From Aphrophora alni (taxonomy: Eukaryota > Arthropoda > Insecta > Hemiptera > Aphrophoridae): a DNA stretch of 64,000 nt. The notes beneath the pieces are model-generated. The model saw only the letters and a program-made list of their open reading frames with translations, had not been told where the DNA came from and made no database searches. Location of the stretch: contig OY740769.1 in assembly GCA_963513935.1 (NCBI GenBank), forward strand, positions 69,646,984 to 69,710,983. Direction: 5' to 3'. This document shows positions 1-11,863 of the stretch, one piece after another; within the stretch, counting starts at the first letter, position 1; each line of letters opens with the position of its first letter. The position numbers and the translations under genes are program-made.

Positions 1-1740
1 CTTACGTCACGAACACTTGAGCGCTGTATCTTCCGTGTCTAATCTCGTTTAATACTGTGCTCTCTAATGAGTATTTAAAATGTGCTGTGCACAATATTAC
101 AGTAGTGATAATTATATACATGTAAATAACGACGAAGTAAATGAATAAATTAAAAGTATAGTTTATCCATTCAAATTACATATGAATACTTTTCACAGAT
201 AAAAATGCGATTAATTATTCATTGTGAGCTCAATTATTAACACGTTCATTGATTTAATTATCACCAGTTTATATAGTTTATTTATCTATCTGACTGTATA
301 TCTACATAGAAACTAAATAAATAAAACCACATTAACCCACATTATAATACTGAGAGATAAAATTGACTACACTGTACTATCCGGGTTAAAATAAATGTAA
401 CACAAAGAAGCCTCGCTTAAAAAAAAAAAGAAGAAGAAAAAAACTAAACCAGAAATACACCTACAAAGGGTTTTATATTTATAATATTAAAAATTATGTA
501 TTTTTTCTTCTTTGGTAAAAACATATTTCATAAATATAATCGTATATAAAATATAAAATAATAAATAAAAATCTGAAAATTGGTTTTATGTTACTTACAT
601 TTATTTACAGGTTTAAAGGGAGAATGTAAGAAGTATAAAACTTTACTCAAAAGAATAATCAACGAAGCTTTAAAAAAAATACATTTAAAGATGACATTTA
701 AATTATCAACGGTAAATAATAATTAGGAACGATTTACTTAACCATGACATTTGGTTGCTTCATTGACTAAAACTACTATTTAAATAGAAGGTTTAAAAAA
801 AACTTTCAACTTTGGTTCATCAACATTTGTAAATAAAAAATTATAGTATTTATTAAATACAATAATTTACAAATACAAAAGAAACATACGTACGTTTAAA
901 AAATTATTTCAGAATTGTGAAGTTGTAATCTATCTATTATAAGTGAATACTGATCAATAAAATTTACGCTACTTTTGAAACACTTTTGACCTACAACCCT
1001 TATAATCTCGGATATGCGAATTTGTAAGTACATGTACATTAATGGTGCTGTACTTAAATCATTTTAAGAAAATGGTAAAAGTATAACGAGCTAACTTTAT
1101 ATTAATTTAATATCTAAACTGGAACATTGCTTGTTATTTATTTTTATGTTTGATAATAGTACAAATACACTTTATAAATCCAAAGATAGTAAACTAATTC
1201 AATGAACAGTGAATTAAAGATGTAAAATACAAAATAATATTGAGTTGAGATTTTTGACATTATTAGCTGCGTTGTATATATATATTTTTTAAATTGACGA
1301 TATTTGAAGACATTTATATTATTATAACGTTACGTAATGACGCTAACCGTTGCAAGACTTGATTAATTTGAAGAGGATGGTAGAAATTATTAAAACATAG
1401 CAACGAGAAGGACTGCAACTTGCGGAGCCCTATCGTTGAAGAACGTTGTAGGTATAGGCTTAAACAAATATCTCGTAAAGTCTCGACTATATAATTAGAA
1501 GTGTTTAATTAAATTTGAAAAGTGTATATGTTGTATGTTAGGAATTCGTATCATTTTCGTAGAAAAAATGAGAGGCTAAGCAAGAAAAAGAACAGAGACT
1601 TTAAAATTACCTTATATGTCTGGTAGAAGTGGTTATTGTCAATAATACCGATCGATATGAAGACTTGGCTTGATTATTTTGGTGATAGAACGCGTATATA
1701 TCCACTCTATCGTTTTTAATGTGTTTTTAAAGAAACGAAC
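1..1740. other. AT-rich DNA without recognisable genes
   Basis: No open frame of note and no domain was recognised on either strand. The segment contains an A-rich run at about 419-442, a short TA run at about 1276-1288, and a stretch at about 945-1015 that resembles 30180-30262 in S2, suggesting a dispersed repeat family. It is mirrored at 13553-15292 and repeated directly at 59161-60902. Confidence 0.6.
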
Positions 1741-2070
1741 AGCGCCATCCTTGCAGGGATGGATGTGGATGATGCGACCAAGCGGCCACCCATCACACTC
1801 GGGCGAGTGTAGTATTCTAGAATGAAAACGAGGTCTCCGACCATAAGATTGTCAGCAGAACGTGTCCTTTTTGAATTTTGTTGAACATAGTTTAAATACT
1901 CTAAGTTCCGTTCTTTACATAGGAGATGAGGGAAACGTAGGATATGTTGCCAATGTTTTACTCAGAAGACGTGACATCTTCTTCGGGAAGATAAAGTATA
2001 GGGTGCCCTATTAGAAAATGATTTGGCGTTAATGCTAAGAATTTATTTGGATCGGAGGATATCGGCTTTA
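1741..2070 (-). pseudogene. BEL/Pao integrase C-terminal fragment, outer inverted copy
   Basis: Read on the minus strand, the fragment shows the conserved BEL/Pao pol segment after the integrase core: KPISSDPNKFLALTPNHFLIG, then EYLNYVQQ-like residues, GDLVF, and in another frame WPLGRI.HIHP.KDG. The last two are typical of the DUF5641 domain that closes BEL/Pao integrases. The frame is broken between GDLVF and WPLGRI. It is an inverted, about 2% diverged copy of 3568-3897. Upstream of KPISS the reading does not continue as BEL protein, so this copy is truncated exactly at the inverted-repeat edge, whereas its partner continues further. No target duplication was seen at either end. Confidence 0.8.
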
Positions 2071-3429
2071 ATATGTTAACATGTACGTGAGAAGTATATA
2101 GTGTACGAGAGTTGTGAAATTTTGTACAAACAAATAATTTTAAAACAAAATGTGACAAAGCCCAGAATACCGAAGGAACGTATTCATTATAATAAACGCT
2201 AAACTTTGATGTAATTTGAATGTGAACGGTCTAGGTAAAGTTGTGCAAAATTTTTAAGACAGTTTACACCAATTGAACTTGGCATACGTTTTTCAGAAAA
2301 TATCAGCCACTTGAATAATTTTTGCTCTATAGGTAAATTAAATTAGCTGCATGAATGAAATATTTGACAAAGAAAATATGTTATGTAGATTTACACTTTA
2401 AGCCTAAACAATGTTTTGTTTAATAATACTTTGTTCATGCTACCACTCCTGGTGGTTCAGAAGAGCTTCGCTCAATTGGCAACGTTTGATTTACATATTC
2501 TGATCAAGATGTGTTTTAATGTTAAATGACAACCTAAATGGCGAAAGCGAGTTGTATCATTTCGGTAATCACGATGGGTTTACGCCATAAATATTCAAGA
2601 TATTTTAAAATAGTTAGGCTTATTAAAAGTGCTTTGCCGAAAGTTAGCTGTTAAAGAGCGTAGCACAAGCGAAAAACTCAGGTGAACGGACGAGATTGAA
2701 AACCGGTCAATCAACTTCGTCCATATGACGTATGCCATGTAAATGTGTTGAATTTTAAAACCCAATAAAAACGACCAGCTTGCAACTTATACGGAAAAAT
2801 GTAAATTGGAAGAGAATTTGGACAGTAAAAAAGAAAGGGGAAACCAGAGATATTGTGTTATAATCAGTGGTGTAAATAGAAAGGAGTGGTGACGTGAAGT
2901 GAATTTGGACACTGGAAATTGGACATCATCAACATTAGTAGTAAATTAAGAAGAAAGTAACTCGTAAATCATAAAAACTCTTGTACTACCAAATTACAAA
3001 GCCTATCTCCCTTTTTAGATAACAATCAAATTCTACGTGTAATAAGATGATTTTCACGGTTTTCCCGAAATTATGTAACATCGCACCCTGCTATAATTCC
3101 AAAAATAAACAATGTCACAACGCTCATAATTAACTACTTTCATATCACACATTTATATGCAGGCCTTCAGTTACTGCAATAGTTAATTTCAAAACATTTT
3201 TCTATGATGTCTGCCAGAAGTGTAATAGTGACTTCCATCTTTAAATGCGTTGTTTTCTTTCAAGCCAAACCTTAACGAACAATCCCACTTATGGGATATC
3301 TCCCACGGTATCCCATAACACCTGTTAAATCACGCCGTGAACTAATTACACGGGCGCCGCATTAAAACTAAACAGAAAATGTCATTTTTAAAATATCAGC
3401 AATTTTGCTACCAAATATAACAACAATAG
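2071..3429. other. Segment between the two inverted BEL copies
   Basis: About 1.4 kb between the two inverted BEL/Pao fragments, with GC slightly above the surroundings around 2450-2860. No further BEL domain (reverse transcriptase, protease or gag) could be read with confidence. A short local inverted repeat around TGGGATA..TATCCCA lies at about 3291-3318. The same segment occurs inverted in the third copy at 61233-62355, so it has flipped relative to its flanks. Part of it may be the body of the degraded BEL element, but this is inference. Confidence 0.5.
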
Positions 3430-3897
3430 TATTTACAGCCCCTCTTTAACAGGGAGGTCTCTGGGAAAGCGCATGCAAAATTGTATCACCTTACTCGAGC
3501 TATTAAAGAGTCATGGACTTTATAACGCTAACCATACGGGTAGAGGCTATGTTAAACGCACGTAAAATAAAGCCGATATCCTCCGATCCAAATAAATTCT
3601 TAGCATTAACGCCAAATCATTTTCTAATAGTGCACCCTATACTTTATCTTCCCGAAGAAGATGTCACGTCTTCTGAGTAAAACATTGGCATCATATCCTA
3701 CGTTTCCCTCATCTCCTATGTAAAGAACGGAACTTAGAGTATTTAAACTATGTTCAACAAAGGTCAAAAAGGACACCTTCTGCTGACAATCTTATGGTCG
3801 GAGACCTCGTTTTCATTCTAGAATACTTCACTCGCCCGAGTGTGATGGGTGGCCGCTTGGTCGCATCATCCACATCCATCCCTGCAAGGATGGCGCT
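3430..3897 (+). pseudogene. BEL/Pao retrotransposon integrase remnant
   Basis: This is the longer of the two BEL/Pao copies. In one frame on the plus strand it reads GGLWESACK, the integrase region around the third acidic residue of the DDE core, where BEL elements have HFGGLWEAAVK. After one stop the same frame gives DFITLTIRVEAMLNARK and KPISSDPNKFLALTPNHFLI, the usual VEAxLNSRPLTPxSSDPNDLxxLTPGHFLIG stretch. Later come KERNLEYLNYVQQRSK, GDLVF and WPLGRI in shifted frames. In-frame stops and frameshifts make it a pseudogene. No LTR, tRNA primer site or reverse transcriptase was seen nearby. It identifies the origin of the 330-bp inverted repeats that drive the local inversion. Confidence 0.85.
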
Positions 3898-4708
3898 ATG
3901 TATTAATTGTATTTCATAGTCAGAGTCAGTCGTATTAAAACCGCATTAGTTTCTATCACGGTTGTTCTTGCAACGTGAATCCGCTTTGTTTTGAATTAAA
4001 CCGATAAATGACCAACAAAGCTTTTATTCTTTCATTTGCTTTATACAAACCGCGATTTAGTGTTAAATGTTAGTGTTAAACAACAACTCAACCATAGACA
4101 TAGAACAAAGAAACTTATCATAGCCTTCATTATTAAAACGATGTATGTGTCTATGATAATCAATAATAACTATACTATATGAGCTCGACTTGTAGTATTC
4201 AAGGACGCCATCTCTTTCATCAGAGTTTTAATACTTCTGAGGATTATCCAGTATCGACCACATGTAACTAATGAGTTATGCCTAGTTATCATAAACATTT
4301 TTCTCATTTAACTTAATGTCTGCATCCATTTTTAATTTAGTGGTACTTCGGATTAAATTATTTTAATTTTAAATTGGTTTCTATTTTTACTATACATTTT
4401 GGTCCTACGGGATGGATCAAACATTTTCTTTTCATTACGCTACAACATCTATATACTTGTTGATGGAACATCCAGCAAATTTGATATAATCAAATAGCCG
4501 GCAAATATGTTCATACCGTCTGGTTTGTCTTTGACAGTAAAATCAAAGATATCAAGATTAGCAAATAGAATAAACCACTACGTATCTTACAAAAAATGAT
4601 TTAAACTATATACCAAAGTGAACATTCCAAGCTTACAATCACTATAGTTTTTCTCATAGCGACTTAAATTACTGTATAAGTAAGCAAGTTTGTAATGTCT
4701 TTGGTATT
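3898..4708. other. AT-rich DNA, no gene seen
   Basis: No coding region, RNA gene or mobile-element domain was recognised. The stretch is mirrored at 10585-11395 and is absent from the third copy, where a deletion removes it. Confidence 0.5.
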
Positions 4709-4927
4709 CTAGTTACCTTGGTCTAGCAAGCATCCAATAAAGATCAGAACAAAACGTATTGCTTCCATTTCTCCAAAAATTTCGGGTCTTGATTTACCAT
4801 TTAAAACAAACAAACAAATATCATTAGGCTTTAATAAAGTACTCAATTTATCAAAATCTACCGTACCGTATTCGTTCAATTTAGTTAAACTTGAATATAA
4901 ATGACAGAAATCCGTTTGTAAAATCAA
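4709..4927 (-). CDS. Exon-like open frame, hypothetical
   Basis: An open frame of about 72 codons whose composition looks protein-like rather than AT noise. It has no ATG at its start, and on the minus strand it runs into CAAG|GTAACT, a good splice-donor match, four codons from the end of the protein-like part, so it is better viewed as a possible exon than as a whole gene. A stretch around VDFDKLSTLLKP faintly resembles the part of class-V aminotransferases (cysteine desulfurase or selenocysteine lyase) before their conserved NNE motif, but NNE itself is not present. Function is therefore not assigned. The mirror copy at 10366-10584 is identical, and the third copy has lost it by deletion. 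Confidence 0.22.
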   Translation of the reverse strand: MILQTDFCHLYSSLTKLNEYGTVDFDKLSTLLKPNDICLFVLNGKSRPEIFGEMEAIRFVLIFIGCLLDQGN

Positions 4928-5196
4928 AAAATGAAAAGTATTACGGTTGAGGAATAATTCTCAAGCACAAATAACCTTTCACAGTCACCGATAAAAGTTA
5001 GATTTTATTCAATTGAGATTTTGTTAAAGGCATGTTTATTGCACATTATTTAAATATGTGCATATTTACATATTGTTTAAATAATATTTAAAAAACTAAG
5101 ACGTTGTTCTAGTAGATTTTTATTTTGTACGAAATAAAACAATGTTCATATTTTTATATATAATTGGTTAATTTTAGTTGATATATTTTTATTTAT

Positions 5197-5231
5197 GATG
5201 TTTAACTATCTGCTCTACCAATTAGGTGAGT
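5197..5231 (-). repeat. tRNA-like SINE head fragment
   Basis: On the minus strand this reads as a D-arm-like sequence (CTCACCTAATTGGTAGAGC) followed by GTTAAACATC. The tRNA-like sequence at 47749-47813 has the same order, CTCAGTTGGTAGAGC then GTTAAACATC. The agreement of both parts in the same order suggests a shared tRNA-derived SINE family. No B-box or T-arm was recognised after it, so it is only a fragment. Confidence 0.35.
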
Positions 5232-5879
5232 AAAAACCTTGTAATTGAATGTGCAACGTTTAGGTCAATGTAGATAAAACAAAATATTACGTATTTGAAA
5301 TACATTTACATTTAAGAAGTGAATTAAATCGTTTCTTAAGAATACATAATGCAAAAGTAGCTACTTTTAGGTAAAATATGTTTTTGGACATCTAAGATTA
5401 CATATATGACCGATTTTAGTAAAACATTTTAATGAATAATAGAATATCATATTTGTCATAAAACGTGATATATAAACACAAAATTGTGAATAAATGACAA
5501 CATTTCTTTTGTAAATTTTATAAAGGGATTGAAATAAGTCAATTTTTTTTTAAAGTGAGCTAACCCTTCCATAGCCATTACTTTCGGCAGGAAGTAATCA
5601 GGAATGGGGGAAATAAACAACATTCTGCCCATAACCCAAATCAATTCTATTTAAATTTTCATGCTGATGCATGTCCCAGTAAACTGCCAATGAGGTAATA
5701 TACATTTAAATAATAAATTTAATGGCTGAAGATAGAACGTAATGTCCATTTTAGTTCGAAATGAATAACTTGGTGGTGTGCAAATAGGCTTTAATTTAAC
5801 CTCAAATGAGTATCTACAGGCATGAATGAAAGTAACGTAGCTGAAAAAAGTGCACATAATATAATATCCATACAGTTTA

Positions 5880-8800
5880 ATTAATATTCTCATTAATGTT
5901 TATTTATCAACTTTATTGATCTCATAATCCGAATTAATATTATTATTATTATTACTATTATGTTTAAAGTTACTTTTTCACTCAACTACACAAATTAATT
6001 AGTAAAAAACTATCCAACGATTTCCAACGAAAAATTTTCAGAGTTTATCAAAAGTATAGGCAACAGACAAAAGACACATTTTGTTCCGTTAAAAAATTAA
6101 AATCAGTTATTGGGATGCAAAATGTAAATTGACTTCTGACATATTTCATAAATCACTATGCTATGAATATAAAGATGTATATTAAATATTCCTATTTTAA
6201 AATTTGTCTTCTAAAAATATGACAATTAATTTTTAATACATATCAATTTGATATAAATAAAAAATGAGTTTTTGTAACGAAACAAGAAATTAGTAAACAA
6301 AAGCTCATATGGTTACTGTGTATTTTTAGTTTTAACATCGTCTAAAGTACCCTTTAGTCTGGTTATGTAGTTCCGGCGTTGCGAAATGTCTTCTGAACAA
6401 AGAGGATAGTTCATACTCGAGCATAATTAACCATGTAAAGAGTTCTCCAATGGCTTTACTCCTATTTTGTAAAAGACTTCTTATATATTAAGATAACATA
6501 AATAGTGGATTAAAATTGCACAAACCATTTTGACCGGAACAATTTTATTTTATGTAAATATGCCCGCAGTCTTCTGCGGTACTAGCTTTCCCTTATTTAT
6601 TTCTTAGTTGAATTAAATGTAGGCTAATTTAATTATTTAATTAATTAGTGATGTTACCTCCTCTATGAATAGATCCTCTGTAATGGCATTAACTTGATGA
6701 TACTGAAAGTCCTCAGAAACTATTGAACTATACAATAGAATAACAATAGGCTAGTAATGGTAGTTTCTTGCATTCAATGTAATTATGTAATTACTAGCAG
6801 AATTGCATATGTAAATATGTTATATAATTATTACTATAATGAATTTGTTAATATTGTTTTTTTCATATATATTATCTGATCATAGTTGTGTATGAGCAAC
6901 ACTATTAAAAACCTCTCCTCCCAAAGTATAACTTTTAAAGCCATCTTATATTGATATTTATGATCGTCAATTCTACATGACACAAATAATGAATCATAGC
7001 TTGCAAACGCTAAGCTAAATAATTGAATCCATTCATGAAAAAAATTGGTTGAAGATTGTTGTCTGAAAAAAAAAATGGTTCACATCCTTGTCATTTTGTG
7101 AATTTTTCCGTAACAGTTTTTACATCTATATTCGGCTAAAATACATCGGATTGGTTTGGTGGTTTATGAATTGCCTCAAGAGGAACATACTTGGTTCACG
7201 ATTTACGATGACTTACCTGGCCAAAGAATTACTTTGAGTAATGAGTTGCGACTATTCTTGTTTTTTTAGTAAGTTTGTTTTACATAAAATACGTTATTAT
7301 TTGTCTTTTAAATGTTTATTTAATGTCTTTAAAAACGGATATTGCCCTAGCTATTCTACTTAGTATATAAATAATTACAAGAAATACATACGAAATATTT
7401 ACTGTTTAAAATAATATACAGAAAAAAATAACAAAAAAAACAAGAAAATCAAGACATGTTCATTTTAGTTTTAAGTCAATCGAAAACATATAAATAGTCA
7501 ATATTGTTGGCACTTTTAAATTTAAGTTTTCTGTATACAATGAAGATGTAAAGCTTAGTTATCCTAATTTATATTTACCATGATAACATCGGTAATTTAA
7601 TTTACACCTAATTATAACTTTATTTTATGGGCATACGTTAGATTAACATAATAGTAATAATGGTTCGATATAAAATGGTATTAGCTGAATTAACTCAGTC
7701 TGGAATATCCAACTACAAGAATATTTTAATATAATAAAAGTTTAGTATGTTTTACTACACATATAAATTTAAACAATCAAGTATTGTTGGAAATATTTTA
7801 AATATAGCCTACATAGATGGAAACAATATTCCTGTATTCGTAGTCTACTGTTGCAAACCACTAAGTGCAAATGAAGTATGGATGCCAGTATAGATATTCT
7901 TATAGTAGAAAAGGATTTTGTGACAAAAATAGTTGAATGAAATTTATTAATAGTCAGTAATGGGGGGGGGGGGTGAGGAGAATAAATTTTCTTAGACCAT
8001 CGATAAAATAAATTTTAAAATATGAAGTAGACAATTTTCATTACAGGAATTTTAATATTTACAGATTAATCATTATATTCACATTCATTGTTAAATATAA
8101 ATATCAACTTTTCATCATAAAAAGTAAAAATGAACAAAGTACGTAATTAGAAACAATATTTAAAATTACTATAATTTATTGTAAAGTATTAAGACAGGGG
8201 AATTCTATGATTAAATTTAATAAACGTTATTTTACGTTTGACAATACAATTTTAATATCGTCATAAATTTCCTGTTTTACTAAAGAATAATATATATTAT
8301 AAAGCCAAGTTCATGTTATTTACATTTATATGGATGTCATAATATAATATTGAGAAATGAGTTGATTAGAGACGGTGTTAAAATACATTATAATAATATA
8401 TTACTAGTTTAATGAGAAATTAATCATAATTACATTTCTATTATATTATCAGGTATCACACTATGAACAAAATGATAATTAACTCTCATTTTACAAGAAA
8501 TAAATAATTAACATATATTATTTTTATTATCATCAACTAATGATATAGAATTATTCCCACATGGATTAGTTTAAGATATTCAAATCAATATTATAAAATT
8601 TATAAACATGATTTAATGTTTAGAAAAAAGGTTTAATTTTGAATATTAAAAAAAAAATAGGTAGCTTTAAATAATTTATAAAATGAGTAAATGAATTTAT
8701 CAATAATTCTGTTGTTCTCTCTTCTAAGAACATCAACGGACTTCTCCCGCTCTGAGATCATGGGTTACCAGTGTAAATTATCATTGCCTCCATACGATTC

Positions 8801-9413
8801 TGTAGATAATCAATCCTGTTAAAAATACGAAAAACAACTTCGTTCACACTTTTAGAACCTGATTAAATAAATTCTGAATCACTTTGTATTCCTTATAGCA
8901 ATACAGTTTTTTCATAATACCAAAAGGGAAACGCAAATATTTTTGGAGGACCGACTATATGGGCCTTACATTGGATATTTATCTCCTTTTAATATTTTAT
9001 CTATATCTACGTACACTATAACTCACTCAATTTTTTATATATTGTATTTATTAAAGGATTTTAATCGAACTGATTTTATGTTGAAATTGTTTGAAACCCA
9101 ACTTGCCTATATCTAGTGATTAGCTAACAGTGATTAAAAATATAAAAACGTTCTACTTGAAATAGTTCGTTATATTTTACAAATTATGGTACTTGAACTA
9201 CAGCAAACAAATAACAAAAAATGGAAACTTAACTATTAAGTAAGATTATATGATTGTGAATATCCGCCTTTTCATGTGTAGAAACGTTTGTTATAAATTA
9301 TTTTTAACATATTTATATTTTTTATTATATTTAAAATTTCCTTCAAATAGTTGAAACTTCAATTCTTTTATAGAGTAGTTATGTTTAATCACGTAAAATA
9401 GTTTATGACAGTA
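5880..9413. other. S1, unique spacer at the centre of the first palindrome
   Basis: A 3.5-kb AT-rich spacer between the two arms. It is not inverted-repeated itself. Its first 783 bases recur in direct orientation at 63215-64000, showing that S1 is part of the repeating layout. No coding region was recognised. Landmarks are an ATT repeat at about 5939-5956, a run of G at about 7963-7972, and slightly GC-richer patches at about 6360-6470, 7080-7240 and 8710-8820 that might be decayed element or exon pieces but have no readable domain. Confidence 0.75.
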
Positions 9414-9419
9414 TAAACT
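9400..9419. repeat. Small hairpin across the S1/X fold-back junction
   Basis: AGTTTAT and ATAAACT form a 7-bp inverted repeat with a 6-base loop, and the boundary between S1 and X (9413/9414) falls inside it. The arm end itself is CAGTTTA, so the spacer end and the arm share AGTTTA. Short homology at this position is what template switching or fold-back repair of a broken end leaves, but so short a match could also be chance in AT-rich DNA. Confidence 0.5.
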
Positions 9420-10061
9420 GTATGGATATTATATTATGTGCACTTTTTTCAGCTACGTTACTTTCATTCATGCCTGTAGATACTCATTTGAGGTTAAATT
9501 AAAGCCTATTTGCACACCACCAAGTTATTCATTTCGAACTAAAATGGACATTACGTTCTATCTTCAGCCATTAAATTTATTATTTAAATGTATATTACCT
9601 CATTGGCAGTTTACTGGGACATGCATCAGCATGAAAATTTAAATAGAATTGATTTGGGTTATGGGCAGAATGTTGTTTATTTCCCCCATTCCTGATTACT
9701 TCCTGCCGAAAGTAATGGCTATGGAAGGGTTAGCTCACTTTAAAAAAAAATTGACTTATTTCAATCCCTTTATAAAATTTACAAAAGAAATGTTGTCATT
9801 TATTCACAATTTTGTGTTTATATATCACGTTTTATGACAAATATGATATTCTATTATTCATTAAAATGTTTTACTAAAATCGGTCATATATGTAATCTTA
9901 GATGTCCAAAAACATATTTTACCTAAAAGTAGCTACTTTTGCATTATGTATTCTTAAGAAACGATTTAATTCACTTCTTAAATGTAAATGTATTTCAAAT
10001 ACGTAATATTTTGTTTTATCTACATTGACCTAAACGTTGCACATTCAATTACAAGGTTTTT

Positions 10062-10096
10062 ACTCACCTAATTGGTAGAGCAGATAGTTAAACATC
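10062..10096 (+). repeat. tRNA-like SINE head fragment, mirror copy
   Basis: Mirror of 5197-5231, identical by eye. It contains CTCACCTAATTGGTAGAGC followed by GTTAAACATC, related to the tRNA-like sequence at 26587-26651. Confidence 0.35.
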
Positions 10097-10365
10097 ATAA
10101 ATAAAAATATATCAACTAAAATTAACCAATTATATATAAAAATATGAACATTGTTTTATTTCGTACAAAATAAAAATCTACTAGAACAACGTCTTAGTTT
10201 TTTAAATATTATTTAAACAATATGTAAATATGCACATATTTAAATAATGTGCAATAAACATGCCTTTAACAAAATCTCAATTGAATAAAATCTAACTTTT
10301 ATCGGTGACTGTGAAAGGTTATTTGTGCTTGAGAATTATTCCTCAACCGTAATACTTTTCATTTT

Positions 10366-10584
10366 TTGATTTTACAAACGGATTTCTGTCATTTATATTC
10401 AAGTTTAACTAAATTGAACGAATACGGTACGGTAGATTTTGATAAATTGAGTACTTTATTAAAGCCTAATGATATTTGTTTGTTTGTTTTAAATGGTAAA
10501 TCAAGACCCGAAATTTTTGGAGAAATGGAAGCAATACGTTTTGTTCTGATCTTTATTGGATGCTTGCTAGACCAAGGTAACTAG
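10366..10584 (+). CDS. Exon-like open frame, mirror copy, hypothetical
   Basis: Identical mirror of 4709-4927. The frame is open before its first ATG and ends next to a splice-donor-like CAAG|GTAACT (GT at 10577-10578). No family can be assigned with confidence. The faint VD...L..LLKP similarity to class-V aminotransferases is only a hint. If this is an exon of a host gene, the palindrome would place two copies of it head to head. Confidence 0.22.
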   Translation: MILQTDFCHLYSSLTKLNEYGTVDFDKLSTLLKPNDICLFVLNGKSRPEIFGEMEAIRFVLIFIGCLLDQGN

Positions 10585-11395
10585 AATACCAAAGACATTA
10601 CAAACTTGCTTACTTATACAGTAATTTAAGTCGCTATGAGAAAAACTATAGTGATTGTAAGCTTGGAATGTTCACTTTGGTATATAGTTTAAATCATTTT
10701 TTGTAAGATACGTAGTGGTTTATTCTATTTGCTAATCTTGATATCTTTGATTTTACTGTCAAAGACAAACCAGACGGTATGAACATATTTGCCGGCTATT
10801 TGATTATATCAAATTTGCTGGATGTTCCATCAACAAGTATATAGATGTTGTAGCGTAATGAAAAGAAAATGTTTGATCCATCCCGTAGGACCAAAATGTA
10901 TAGTAAAAATAGAAACCAATTTAAAATTAAAATAATTTAATCCGAAGTACCACTAAATTAAAAATGGATGCAGACATTAAGTTAAATGAGAAAAATGTTT
11001 ATGATAACTAGGCATAACTCATTAGTTACATGTGGTCGATACTGGATAATCCTCAGAAGTATTAAAACTCTGATGAAAGAGATGGCGTCCTTGAATACTA
11101 CAAGTCGAGCTCATATAGTATAGTTATTATTGATTATCATAGACACATACATCGTTTTAATAATGAAGGCTATGGTAAGTTTCTTTGTTCTATGTCTATG
11201 GTTGAGTTGTTGTTTAACACTAACATTTAACACTAAATCGCGGTTTGTATAAAGCAAATGAAAGAATAAAAGCTTTGTTGGTCATTTATCGGTTTAATTC
11301 AAAACAAAGCGGATTCACGTTGCAAGAACAACCGTGATAGAAACTAATGCGGTTTTAATACGACTGACTCTGACTATGAAATACAATTAATACAT

Positions 11396-11863
11396 AGCGC
11401 CATCCTTGCAGGGATGGATGTGGATGATGCGACCAAGCGGCCACCCATCACACTCGGGCGAGTGAAGTATTCTAGAATGAAAACGAGGTCTCCGACCATA
11501 AGATTGTCAGCAGAAGGTGTCCTTTTTGACCTTTGTTGAACATAGTTTAAATACTCTAAGTTCCGTTCTTTACATAGGAGATGAGGGAAACGTAGGATAT
11601 GATGCCAATGTTTTACTCAGAAGACGTGACATCTTCTTCGGGAAGATAAAGTATAGGGTGCACTATTAGAAAATGATTTGGCGTTAATGCTAAGAATTTA
11701 TTTGGATCGGAGGATATCGGCTTTATTTTACGTGCGTTTAACATAGCCTCTACCCGTATGGTTAGCGTTATAAAGTCCATGACTCTTTAATAGCTCGAGT
11801 AAGGTGATACAATTTTGCATGCGCTTTCCCAGAGACCTCCCTGTTAAAGAGGGGCTGTAAATA
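11396..11863 (-). pseudogene. BEL/Pao integrase remnant, mirror of 3430-3897
   Basis: Reverse-complement copy with the same readable motifs on the minus strand: GGLWES, RVEAMLNAR, SSDPN, LTPNHFLI and EYLNYVQQ, with the same breaks. The inverted-repeat part is 11396-11725 and pairs with 13223-13552. The sequence just beyond 11725 is the one found next to the BEL fragment in the third copy (61233 onward), which shows the inversion there. Confidence 0.85.

Larger units (their letters stand above)
1..5879. repeat. Left arm of the S1 palindrome (partial X')
   Basis: This arm is the reverse complement of 9414-15292. Paired positions sum to 15293 along the whole length, so there is no net insertion or deletion in 5.9 kb, including homopolymers and a TA run. 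Only three base differences were seen by eye (558, 788, 4118). The inner limit is exact: after base 5879 the left side continues ATTAAT while the mirror continues TACTGT. The outer limit is only the window edge. If the 59-kb layout repeats, the true arm is the whole X block of about 20 kb. The same sequence returns in direct orientation from 59161. The near-identity implies a very recent duplication, ongoing gene conversion, or an assembly that folded back on itself. Confidence 0.95.

Noticed and set aside
1741..3897. A 2.1-kb DNA transposon with 330-bp terminal inverted repeats
   Set aside because: The repeats encode the inside of a BEL/Pao integrase, one of them continues inward as BEL protein, and no target duplication flanks the pair.
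5456..5893. Two short frames (62 and 80 codons) present in all outer-arm copies
   Set aside because: No recognised domain. Their presence in each copy follows from the duplication, not from selection, and the third copy carries substitutions.
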